DNA of 8,873 nt from Rhodospirillales bacterium. Lineage in GTDB: Bacteria; Pseudomonadota; Alphaproteobacteria; Rhodospirillales; JABHCV01. A program made the translations under genes and the position numbers. The stretch is from NCBI GenBank assembly GCA_016776705.1, contig JADHSW010000120.1, positions 1 through 8,873 of the forward strand, in the 5' to 3' direction. Position 1 is the first letter of the stretch. Each line of letters starts with the position of its first letter. Of the stretch, positions 1 to 6,497 are shown one piece after another. Below the pieces are notes generated by a model. That model did no database searches, was not told the DNA's origin, and worked only from the letters and a program-made list of their open reading frames with translations.

Positions 1-1
1 C

Positions 2-304
2 GGGGCAGGGATCGCCCTGGCGCAGTTTTCAGACTGGGTGCCAATCCTCATCGTCGTCGCTATCTTCCTGACCGGGCAGACGGCCGAAAGTTACATTTTA
101 ACCCCGAAACTGGTCGGTGAACGAGTAGGTTTGCATCCAATCTGGGTTATCTTCGCGTTGCTTGCCGGTGGCGCGTTGTTCGGATTTACCGGTGTTCTGC
201 TGGCGGTTCCTGTAACAGCTGTGATCGGGGTTCTGGTTCGCTTCGGGATTTCCCGATATCTGGACAGTCATTTCTACGACAGTGAAAAGACCGAAAAAGA
301 CTGA
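2..304 (+). CDS. AI-2E family transporter (PerM-like), C-terminal fragment
   Basis: This is the last 100 codons of an inner-membrane permease; the 5' end lies outside the window. The visible part holds two or three hydrophobic segments: one around WVPILIVVAIFLTG, then WVIFALLAGGALFGFTG and VLLAVPVTAVIGVLVRFG. The stretch QTAESYILTPKLVGERVGLHP followed by a Gly-rich helix is typical of the C-terminal end of the AI-2E/PerM family (PF01594). The short charged tail ends DSEKTEKD. Members export or exchange small solutes, and some are linked to autoinducer-2 or Na+/H+ antiport, so the substrate here cannot be named. The stop TGA shares one base with the ATG of the next gene (TGATG), which suggests co-transcription and coupled translation. 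In Alphaproteobacteria a gene of this family commonly sits directly before hdaA. Family assignment is firm; function is not. Confidence 0.9.
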   Translation, partial: GAGIALAQFSDWVPILIVVAIFLTGQTAESYILTPKLVGERVGLHPIWVIFALLAGGALFGFTGVLLAVPVTAVIGVLVRFGISRYLDSHFYDSEKTEKD

Positions 305-1005
305 TGGCCCCTGCGCAACTTGTTTTGAATTTTAACCACCGCCCGGCATTGACCGGCGATGACTTTCTCGTCACACCATGTAACGAGAACGCCGTTTCAT
401 GGATCGACCGCTTTCCGGATTGGCCGTCCATTGCCATGGTCATTCATGGGCCTGTTGGGTGTGGCAAGTCACACCTGGCCCAGGTGTTTCTGGCAAAATC
501 GGGGGCGGTAAACATTTCGTCCACCGACTTGCTGGAAAAGGCCCCCCCGGCGTTGCTGGATGGTTTTTCAGCCTGTCTTCTGGATGATCTGGACCGGGCC
601 TTTGAAGGAAATGACAAAGCAGAGCTTGAGGTTGCGCTTTTGCACCTTTACAACACGGCGCTGGAGAACGGCGTTAGTATGATGATGACGGCGGCGACGC
701 CTCCGGCACGCTGGCCGTTGTCTCTTGCGGATTTGTCATCGCGGCTGAAGACGGCGACGGTAACCCAAATCGGATCACCGGATGATTCTTTGCTGGCGGC
801 GGTTCTGGTCAAACAATTTGCTGATCGCCAACTTAAGGTCGACAGTGACGTCGTCGCTTTTGTGCAGGCCCGCATTGAGCGTTCCTTCGACGCGCTTGGA
901 CAGTTTGTCGATGCGACCGACAAACTGGCGATGGCTGAAAAAAGACGTATTACGGTTCCACTGGCTCGCCGGGTCTTGCAGGAACTGAACGAAAGAAAGG
1001 TGTAA
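304..1005 (+). CDS. hdaA: HdaA, DnaA-related AAA+ regulator of replication initiation
   Basis: A 233-residue protein of the Hda/DnaA-homolog family. It has the AAA+ part of DnaA but lacks its DNA-binding domain. Known members bind the DNA polymerase sliding clamp and stimulate ATP hydrolysis by DnaA, which prevents re-initiation (RIDA). Visible motifs: a clamp-binding-like segment QLVLNF at residues 5-10 (family form QLxLx), Walker A GPVGCGKS at 49-56, Walker B ACLLDDLD at 90-97 with D94 and D95, and a DLSSRL segment with R147 in the usual arginine-finger or sensor position. The C-terminal helical lid ends in a basic tail. Length fits the family (about 220-240). The ATG at 304 overlaps the upstream stop and no strong Shine-Dalgarno is visible, so translation probably depends on the upstream gene. 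In many Alphaproteobacteria ppk follows immediately; here three genes intervene. A Hda-like paralog of unknown role is the only alternative. Confidence 0.92.
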   Translation: MAPAQLVLNFNHRPALTGDDFLVTPCNENAVSWIDRFPDWPSIAMVIHGPVGCGKSHLAQVFLAKSGAVNISSTDLLEKAPPALLDGFSACLLDDLDRAFEGNDKAELEVALLHLYNTALENGVSMMMTAATPPARWPLSLADLSSRLKTATVTQIGSPDDSLLAAVLVKQFADRQLKVDSDVVAFVQARIERSFDALGQFVDATDKLAMAEKRRITVPLARRVLQELNERKV

Positions 1006-1016
1006 ATGGGCAGACA

Positions 1017-1796
1017 ATGGATTTGGGTATTAAAGATAAAAAGGCCCTGGTAACGGCGGCTTCCAAAGGATTGGGGCGAGCATGCGCGATCTCACTGGCG
1101 CGTGAGGGGGCGGATGTCACCATTACGGCCCGCAATGCGGGTCCCCTGGAAGCCACGGCGAAGGAAATCAACAAGCTGACGGGCGCAACCGTGACCATGG
1201 TAATTGCCGACATCACTACCCAGGAAGGACAGGCCGCGACCCTGAATGCCTGTCCGGACCCTGACATTCTGGTCAATAATGCTGGCGGTCCGCCGCCCGG
1301 CGATTTCCGCGACTGGGATCGTAACGACTGGATCGCCGCAATCGACGCCAATATGCTGAGTGCTATTTTCATGATCAAGGCGACGGTTGATGGCATGATC
1401 GAGCGCAAGTTCGGACGCATTGTCAATATCACCTCGGCTGCGGTTAAAGCGCCGATTGACATATTAGGATTGTCCAACGGCGCCCGCGCAGGCTTGACCG
1501 GATTTTGCGCCGGACTGGCGCGCAAGACGGTCGCCCACAACGTCACCCTGAATTCGATTCTACCGGGGCCGTTCGACACAGATCGCCTGAATGCAACCCT
1601 TGAAGGCGCCGTCAAGTCCTCGGGTATGTCCATGGATGAAATTCGCGCCGCGCGAATGGCGTCAAACCCGGCCGGTCGTTTTGGCGACCCTGAAGAATTC
1701 GGCGAGCTGTGCGCTTTTATTTGCAGCGCCCAGGCTGGCTATATTACCGGACAAAACCTGCTCATCGACGGTGGCAGTTATCCGGGCACTTTGTAG
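1017..1796 (+). CDS. SDR-fold protein with degenerate active site
   Basis: A 259-residue member of the short-chain dehydrogenase/reductase superfamily. The Rossmann motif is TAASKGLG (residues 13-20), with Ala14 where classical SDRs have Gly. The TARN turn (37-40) with R39 suggests NADP(H) preference. NNAGG is at 87-91, structural N112 is present, and S140 lies in NITSAA. The expected YxxxK is replaced: the aligned segment reads LGLSNGARAGLTGF (150-163), putting Leu152 at the Tyr position and Ala156 at the Lys position. The C-terminal IDGG (252-255) is typical of beta-ketoacyl-ACP-reductase-like SDRs. I recall an SDR subgroup described as BKR-like, with imperfect cofactor and catalytic motifs, which would fit. 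Classical oxidoreductase activity is therefore doubtful; a binding or scaffold role, or different chemistry, is possible. It starts 11 bp after hdaA with only weak, distant purine-rich sequence (AAAGG near 996-1000) upstream. It is likely in the hdaA transcription unit. Confidence 0.88.
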   Translation: MDLGIKDKKALVTAASKGLGRACAISLAREGADVTITARNAGPLEATAKEINKLTGATVTMVIADITTQEGQAATLNACPDPDILVNNAGGPPPGDFRDWDRNDWIAAIDANMLSAIFMIKATVDGMIERKFGRIVNITSAAVKAPIDILGLSNGARAGLTGFCAGLARKTVAHNVTLNSILPGPFDTDRLNATLEGAVKSSGMSMDEIRAARMASNPAGRFGDPEEFGELCAFICSAQAGYITGQNLLIDGGSYPGTL

Positions 1797-1817
1797 GAAA
1801 CAGGAAAATTCAAAAAA

Positions 1818-2162
1818 ATGAGAAAAATTACGTACTTTCAAGCAGGCGTTGTCGCCGATTTCACCATTCCCGATGATCGTTTCGAGGACTTCACCAGGGG
1901 AATTGGTCTGGACAAGGCCCATGTGGAAGATGAATTGCTAAAAGCGCGGGAGGTACTGGGGAACTTCGTCGCTAGTGGAAAAGACGGCAGTTCAGGACCT
2001 GAGGAAACCCTTGCCGCCTGCTACGTATGGAATTTTTTCAATACCCATCCCGAAGACGAAATGCACATCGCAGGCGATGTCGTGATCATCGATCTGGACG
2101 GTGACGGCACCAACATCGACTATGCCGCCGTTGGCGATATCCAGATCGCACCAGTTAATTAA
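1818..2162 (+). CDS. Small acidic protein, unknown function
   Basis: I do not recognise this 114-residue protein. It has no signal peptide or membrane segment and is acidic, so it is probably cytoplasmic. The N-terminus MRKITYFQAGVV reads like a beta strand. A helical middle follows (residues about 20-50), then a Gly/Ser/Glu loop (KDGSSGPEE) and an aromatic helix around CYVWNFFNTHPEDEMH. Near the C-terminus is DLDGDG, resembling the first half of an EF-hand or an FG-GAP-type metal loop, but position 12 of a full EF-hand loop would be Ala instead of Glu. Evidence for a real gene: it lies 21 bp behind the SDR gene on the same strand, AGGA at 1802-1805 precedes the ATG by 12 bases, the composition looks coding, and the stop exactly interlocks with the opposite gene (TTAA, 2159-2162). 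Function is unassigned. Confidence 0.72.
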   Translation: MRKITYFQAGVVADFTIPDDRFEDFTRGIGLDKAHVEDELLKAREVLGNFVASGKDGSSGPEETLAACYVWNFFNTHPEDEMHIAGDVVIIDLDGDGTNIDYAAVGDIQIAPVN

Positions 2163-2683
2163 ATTATTTTTACCTGCAGCCTTTTTGGGGTGAAATATCC
2201 CTGCAGGGTAAAAGTACCTTTGTTGACTGGTGACCAGCCCGGTTGATCGCAGTTCAACGCGGCCAGAGCGGCGGTTGGGAATTTTTCGGTAAGGCGCTGC
2301 CTGTCTTCATTTGCGCCTGTGCTCAAATCCAGGGCCAAGCATTGCAGCCCCGGATTATGAGCGACAACGAGCACGGATTTAATGTGATCGGGTAGGGAAC
2401 CGAGATGTCCTGCAATGATTCCCGGGTCGGCCAAATAGAGCGTTTCCTCGATACGGCTTTCAAGGCTTTCACCATATCCATCCAGAAAACAGGAAAATGT
2501 CTGTTGCGCCCGGGCGGCGGCGGAACACAGGACAAAGTCTGGCCGCATATCGGATGACGCCATAAAATGCCCCATCAAACGCGCCGCCTCAATGCCGCGT
2601 TCTTCCAGGGGGCGTTCGAAATCACCGGTTCCCGGTTTTCCCCAACTCGCTTTTGCGTGCCGTAGCAGATACAGGTTCTTCAT
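2159..2683 (-). CDS. SixA-like histidine phosphatase
   Basis: A 174-residue protein of the histidine phosphatase (phosphoglycerate-mutase-like) superfamily, closest in size and layout to SixA. The RHG motif appears as LLRHAK with R8 and the phospho-accepting H9. SAAARAQQT (54-62) supplies R58, a conserved Glu lies in ETLY (E80), and the second catalytic His is H109 in VVAHNPG. SixA of E. coli removes phosphate from phosphohistidine proteins such as NPr of the nitrogen PTS; the substrate here cannot be read from sequence and could be another phosphohistidine or a small phosphoester. The protein is cytoplasmic, with no signal peptide. The ATG at 2683 is the natural start because the RHG motif follows within 9 residues, as in the family. 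It is transcribed away from ppk from a shared 89-bp region and converges with the 114-residue gene, overlapping by 4 bp. Confidence 0.9.
   Translation of the reverse strand: MKNLYLLRHAKASWGKPGTGDFERPLEERGIEAARLMGHFMASSDMRPDFVLCSAAARAQQTFSCFLDGYGESLESRIEETLYLADPGIIAGHLGSLPDHIKSVLVVAHNPGLQCLALDLSTGANEDRQRLTEKFPTAALAALNCDQPGWSPVNKGTFTLQGYFTPKRLQVKII
2168..2213. repeat. Inverted repeat at a convergent gene junction
   Basis: The left arm TTTTACCTGCAG (2168-2179) pairs with the right arm CTGCAGGGTAAAA (2201-2213). That gives 12 base pairs with one bulged base and a loop of 21. It lies just after the stop of the 114-residue gene and inside the last codons of the phosphatase gene. It has no U-tract in the usual place on either strand, so it is not a textbook intrinsic terminator. 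It could still form an RNA hairpin that ends or protects both converging transcripts. It may also be chance, since both arms encode similar residues (LQG and LQV). Confidence 0.4.
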
Positions 2684-2715
2684 TTATCACATTTACATTT
2701 TTTCAATCTGCTTGC

Positions 2716-2743
2716 AGCATAGCCTTAAGGCGTGGCATGACAA
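2716..2743 (-). promoter_or_regulatory. Possible sigma70 promoter of the histidine phosphatase gene
   Basis: Read on the - strand, TTGTCA (2743-2738, 5 of 6 to TTGACA) is followed after 16 bases by TATGCT (2721-2716, 4 of 6 to TATAAT). Transcription would start near 2709, giving a leader of about 26 bases before the ATG at 2683. No clear Shine-Dalgarno is visible in that leader. The -35 bases are the same ones used by the ppk promoter on the other strand. Judged by eye only. Confidence 0.4.
2722..2731. promoter_or_regulatory. Perfect 10-bp palindrome GCCTTAAGGC between divergent promoters
   Basis: The palindrome lies between the -35 and -10 elements of the proposed leftward promoter and just upstream of the proposed ppk -35. 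The position would suit a repressor or activator site affecting both genes. It is short, so chance is a fair alternative. I see no convincing pair of PhoB-box repeats nearby. Confidence 0.25.
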
Positions 2744-2765
2744 GCTGGTTATTTATCTGTAGAAT
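2737..2765 (+). promoter_or_regulatory. Sigma70-like promoter of ppk-ppx
   Basis: ATGACA at 2737-2742 (5 of 6 to TTGACA), a 17-base spacer, then TAGAAT at 2760-2765 (5 of 6 to TATAAT). This is the best promoter-like match that I found in the window. The expected start point is about 2772, one base from the ppk ATG at 2773, so the transcript would have little or no 5' leader. That agrees with the lack of a Shine-Dalgarno before ppk. Confidence 0.55.
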
Positions 2766-2772
2766 CAGTGAT

Positions 2773-4998
2773 ATGAGTGAAAACCCAATAAACAAAGTAA
2801 AGAACACTGCTTCGGTGGCCAAACTTGTTGCGCCGACCGATGATGCCGAGTTGCAGGACATTACGGCTGAGACCAGAAGACGCTTCATTAACCGGGAGCT
2901 TTCCTGGCTGGCTTTCAATTCACGGGTTCTGGGCGAAGCCAACAACCCCAGACATCCCCTGCTGGAACGGCTTCGTTTTTTGTCGATTTCAGCAATCAAT
3001 CTTGATGAATTCTACATGGTTCGTGTGGCAGGCCTTAAAGGCCAGGTTCGCGCTGGTGTCGTCACCCAAAGTCAAGACGGCCTGACCCCTGTCCAGCAGT
3101 TGAAAGCCATTCACGAATCCGCTTCCCAACTGATAGTCGAACAGCAGATTTGCCTGCTTGCCCTGTTCAAGGAACTGCGCGAGGTGGGGCTGTCGGTTTT
3201 GTCCTCGAACGAATTATCCGGTGAAGACCTGGAATGGCTGGATGGATATTTCATGGAGCAGGTGTTTCCGGTGTTAACGCCCCTGGCCATTGATCCCGCA
3301 CACCCGTTCCCCTTTATGCCTAATTTGGGATTTTCGCTGATCCTTAAGTTAACTCGTAACGCTAATGCGGAAGAATTGCGCGCCCTGTTGCCGATTCCGC
3401 ATCTGTTGAAGCGTTTCATCAGACTGCCGGGCGATGATATTCGGTTTATTCCTGTGGAAGATGTTATCGGGCTTTTCCTGGATAAGCTGTTTCCCGATTT
3501 TACCTTGCTAAAATCCGGGGCATTTCGCCTGATCCGCGACAGTGTCGTGGAGGTTGATGAAGAAGCAGAAGATTTGGTGCGGACGTTTGAATCAGCCCTT
3601 AAGCGTCGCCGTCGTGGCAGCACCATCTTGCTGTGCTTCAGTTCGGAAACGCCGGAAGAATTACAAAATCTGGTAACGGAAAACCTGGGGCTTAGCCCGG
3701 ATGATATTGTGCATCAGGATGGCCTTTTGGGGGTTGCTGAAACCCGGCAACTGATTGTCGATGAGCTTCCGGAGCTTCTGTTTGAGCCTTTCCACGCTCG
3801 CTTCCCGGAACGTATTCGCGATTTCGCCGGTGATTGCTTCGCGGCCATTCGCAAGAAAGACATCGTTGTTCACCACCCTTATGAAAGTTTTGACGTTGTT
3901 GTACAGTTCCTGCGCCAGGCTGCCCAGGACCCGAAGGTGGTGGCGATTAAGCAGACCCTGTATCGAACCAGTGACGACTCGCCCATCGTCAAGGCGCTTG
4001 TCGAAGCCGCCGAAGCGGGAAAATCCGTTACCGCCATGGTCGAATTGAAGGCCCGATTTGATGAAGAAGCGAACATTCGCTGGGCGCGAAATCTGGAACG
4101 GGCCGGGGCGCAGGTGGTTTACGGTCTTCCCGACAAGAAGGTTCACGCCAAAGTCAGCCTTGTTGTCCGCCATTCGAGTAGCGGCAAGGGAATGCGCGCC
4201 TATGTCCATTTCGGCACCGGTAATTACCATCCCGATACGGCGAAAGTTTACACAGATTTATCATTCTTTACCTGTGATGAAGGACTGTGCCGTGATGCAG
4301 CGAAGATGTTCAATTTCATGACCGGAACGGCGCGTCCTGAAAAACTTGAACACCTGTCCGCATCTCCCATCGACATGCGCGCTACATTGCTGAAATATCT
4401 GGAGGATGAAATCGACCATGCCGTTGCCGGTCGCCCCGCCAGCATTTGGGCAAAGATGAATTCTCTCGTCGATGTTGAAATTATCGATACGCTGTATCGG
4501 GCTTCAAATGCCGGCGTGAAGATTGATCTTGTTGTGCGGGGTATTTGTTGTCTCAAGCCAGGTGTTCCCGGGCTGTCGGAAAATATTCGCGTCAAGAGCA
4601 TCGTCGGGCGTTTCCTGGAGCACAGCCGCCTCTTTGTATTTGGATCAGGCCATAAGCTGCCTTCAAGAAAGGCTAAGGTGTTCATTTCGTCGGCGGACTG
4701 GATGCAGCGCAATATGGACTGGCGGGTCGAGGTTATGGTCCCGGTCAAAGACGCGACGGTGCACGCGCAGGTGTTGGATGAAATCATGGTAGCAAACCTG
4801 AATGACGTTGAACAAAGCTGGACCCTTGGACCTGATGGCGTCTATTCGCGAATCAGTGATGTGGTTGAAGTGGATAAAGCGAATTCCCTGTTCAATGCCC
4901 ATACCTATTTCATGACCAATCCAAGCCTGTCTGGTCGCGGCAGCGCCAGGGAAGATGACCACAGCGCTCCACCCCATCTGGTTTTGAAACAAACCTGA
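2773..4998 (+). CDS. ppk: Polyphosphate kinase 1 (RNA degradosome polyphosphate kinase)
   Basis: This 741-residue Ppk1 makes long-chain inorganic polyphosphate from ATP, reversibly, through a phosphohistidine intermediate. The N domain opens with RFINRELSWLAFN (37-49), followed by AINLDEFYMVRVAG. The two C-terminal domains have the phospholipase-D-like fold. Mg2+/phosphate-contacting arginines fall at R398 (LYRTS) and R428 (ARFDE), the autophosphorylated His at H458 (KVHAK) and the second conserved His at H479 (YVHFGTGNYHP). The R398-R428-H458 spacing equals that of the E. coli R375-R405-H435 set as I remember it. The reading frame is open 40 codons further upstream to 2653, but that stretch overlaps the phosphatase gene and has no family match, and Ppk1 proteins start shortly before the RFxNRELSWL motif. 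I therefore chose ATG 2773 (MSENP). There is no Shine-Dalgarno; see the promoter at 2737-2765. The stop overlaps the ppx ATG (TGATG). Confidence 0.95.
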   Translation: MSENPINKVKNTASVAKLVAPTDDAELQDITAETRRRFINRELSWLAFNSRVLGEANNPRHPLLERLRFLSISAINLDEFYMVRVAGLKGQVRAGVVTQSQDGLTPVQQLKAIHESASQLIVEQQICLLALFKELREVGLSVLSSNELSGEDLEWLDGYFMEQVFPVLTPLAIDPAHPFPFMPNLGFSLILKLTRNANAEELRALLPIPHLLKRFIRLPGDDIRFIPVEDVIGLFLDKLFPDFTLLKSGAFRLIRDSVVEVDEEAEDLVRTFESALKRRRRGSTILLCFSSETPEELQNLVTENLGLSPDDIVHQDGLLGVAETRQLIVDELPELLFEPFHARFPERIRDFAGDCFAAIRKKDIVVHHPYESFDVVVQFLRQAAQDPKVVAIKQTLYRTSDDSPIVKALVEAAEAGKSVTAMVELKARFDEEANIRWARNLERAGAQVVYGLPDKKVHAKVSLVVRHSSSGKGMRAYVHFGTGNYHPDTAKVYTDLSFFTCDEGLCRDAAKMFNFMTGTARPEKLEHLSASPIDMRATLLKYLEDEIDHAVAGRPASIWAKMNSLVDVEIIDTLYRASNAGVKIDLVVRGICCLKPGVPGLSENIRVKSIVGRFLEHSRLFVFGSGHKLPSRKAKVFISSADWMQRNMDWRVEVMVPVKDATVHAQVLDEIMVANLNDVEQSWTLGPDGVYSRISDVVEVDKANSLFNAHTYFMTNPSLSGRGSAREDDHSAPPHLVLKQT

Positions 4999-6497
4999 TG
5001 AGCGGGGCGATTTCCTCCCTTCACCCCGCGTCTAATGGCCCCGGCAAGGTCGCCATTGTCGATATCGGCTCCAACACCGTGCGCCTTGTCGTCTACGATG
5101 CGCCGTTGCGCCTTCCCATTCCCATGTTTAACGAAAAAGCCCAGTGCGAATTGGGCCGCGGCCTGGCAGCGAGCGGGCGACTAAACCCGCAGGGAGTTGA
5201 AAACGCCCTTGCCAGTCTGTCCCGGTTTATTAACCTGAGCACGGCGATGGGGGCTGATCATCTAAAACTGGTGGCGACAGCAGCTGTACGCGACGCCACC
5301 GACGGCCCGGATTTCGTTGCCGAGATCAAGCGTCGCTTTGACCTTGATGTACAGGTTTTGAGCGGACCGGAAGAAGCCAGGTTGGCAGCTCTGGGTCTGC
5401 TAATCGGTGTCCCGAAAGCAGATGGACTTGTTGGTGATCTGGGGGGCGGTAGTCTGGATCTTGTGGCGTTAAACAGTGGCGAATTCGGGGAGCAGGGGAC
5501 ATTGGCGCTTGGTCATTTGCGATTAGCCGACGCCATGGATAAAGGAACTGCGGCGGCCAGATCGTTGATAGAAGAAAGCCTGGCGGAGCTTCCCTGGATA
5601 TCGAACGCCAGGAGTCGCACGTTGTATGCCATCGGTGGTTCCTGGCGGTCATTGGCGCGCATTTTTATCGAGCAGATTGAGCACCCCTTGCACGTCGTCG
5701 ATAATTTTTCCCTACGCAAAGACGATGCCTTGAGGCTGAGCAAGGTCGTCGCCGGATTGAGCAAGGGCAGCCTGCAGCGCATTTCCAGCATACCGAGTCG
5801 CCGCATGGATACCTTGCCTGCTGCGGCCATGGTCCTGGAAACGCTTATTCGCGTCGCGGAACCGAAGACCCTGACCTTTTCAGGATTTGGAATGCGCGAA
5901 GGCCAGTTGCTGGAAATTCTGCCTGACAAACTTCGCCAGAAAGATCCGTTAATTGATGCCTGTAAAAGCTTTTTAGACAGAATTGGCCGTTTTTCCCTTC
6001 GCGGAAATGAAATTCTGGAATGGATGACGCCGCTTTTTCCGGATGAAAATTCCGCCGAAAAACGCCTGCGTTATGCCGCTTGCCTGTTAAGTGATATTGG
6101 TTGGGATGAACACCCAGATTATAGGGCCGAACATGCTTTCCATCGGGTGCTCAGGATTCCTTTCGCCGGGTTGACCCATCCCAATCGGGTGTTGCTGGCA
6201 GAGGCCATATACGTTCGTTACAACGGTGACCCTGAATCAATACTGGTTTCACCTGTTCGCTCACTGCTTGATCCCGGTCAGCAGGCCTGGGTCAATGTGG
6301 TTGGGCTGGCCTTAAGGCTTGCTCACACCTTGTCAGGAAGTGCGCCGGGGCTGCTGTCGCGCACGGCATTAAATGTCAGCAACAAGAAGCTGATCCTGAA
6401 GGTGCCGGAAGGGAGAAATTTATTTATTAGCGAGACTGTCGAAAGACGACTTAAGACGCTGGCTCGATCAGTCGGTCTGAAGCCCGGTATTGATTAA
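4998..6497 (+). CDS. ppx: Exopolyphosphatase, Ppx/GppA family
   Basis: A 499-residue member of the ASKHA-fold Ppx/GppA phosphatases, which release phosphate from the ends of polyphosphate; some members also hydrolyse pppGpp. Motifs in order: AIVDIGSNTVRL (19-30, phosphate loop 1, D22), SGPEEARLAALG with E125/E126 at the catalytic-Glu region, GDLGGGS (146-152, phosphate loop 2), and FSGFGMREG (294-302). The C-terminal helical domain contains LLSDIGW (363-369) and HPDYRAEHAF (372-381), the usual alphaproteobacterial form of the HD-like domain. The ATG at 4998 overlaps the ppk stop and no Shine-Dalgarno is visible, so translation is probably coupled to ppk; the synthesising and degrading enzymes are then made together. 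The gene ends against rnd with a shared TTAA. Neighbourhood with ppk favours exopolyphosphatase over a dedicated GppA, but dual activity is possible. Confidence 0.93.
   Translation: MSGAISSLHPASNGPGKVAIVDIGSNTVRLVVYDAPLRLPIPMFNEKAQCELGRGLAASGRLNPQGVENALASLSRFINLSTAMGADHLKLVATAAVRDATDGPDFVAEIKRRFDLDVQVLSGPEEARLAALGLLIGVPKADGLVGDLGGGSLDLVALNSGEFGEQGTLALGHLRLADAMDKGTAAARSLIEESLAELPWISNARSRTLYAIGGSWRSLARIFIEQIEHPLHVVDNFSLRKDDALRLSKVVAGLSKGSLQRISSIPSRRMDTLPAAAMVLETLIRVAEPKTLTFSGFGMREGQLLEILPDKLRQKDPLIDACKSFLDRIGRFSLRGNEILEWMTPLFPDENSAEKRLRYAACLLSDIGWDEHPDYRAEHAFHRVLRIPFAGLTHPNRVLLAEAIYVRYNGDPESILVSPVRSLLDPGQQAWVNVVGLALRLAHTLSGSAPGLLSRTALNVSNKKLILKVPEGRNLFISETVERRLKTLARSVGLKPGID

Noticed and set aside
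950..1633. A 227-codon open frame on the - strand
   Set aside because: It lies antisense to the SDR gene and into hdaA, is rich in Ser, Arg, Pro and Ala, and has no recognisable motif. It is a shadow of the real coding strand.
2653..2772. A 40-codon N-terminal extension of ppk
   Set aside because: It overlaps the start of the divergent phosphatase gene, covers the promoter region, and its sequence (rich in Phe, Ser, Cys) has no Ppk1 counterpart.
2760..2772. A Pho-box-like CTGT near the ppk start
   Set aside because: Only a single partial half-site is visible, without the direct repeat at 11-base spacing expected for PhoB binding.
3661..4787. Two long - strand open frames (3661-4230 and 4248-4787)
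   Set aside because: Both are antisense to the highly conserved ppk coding sequence and show no family signature.
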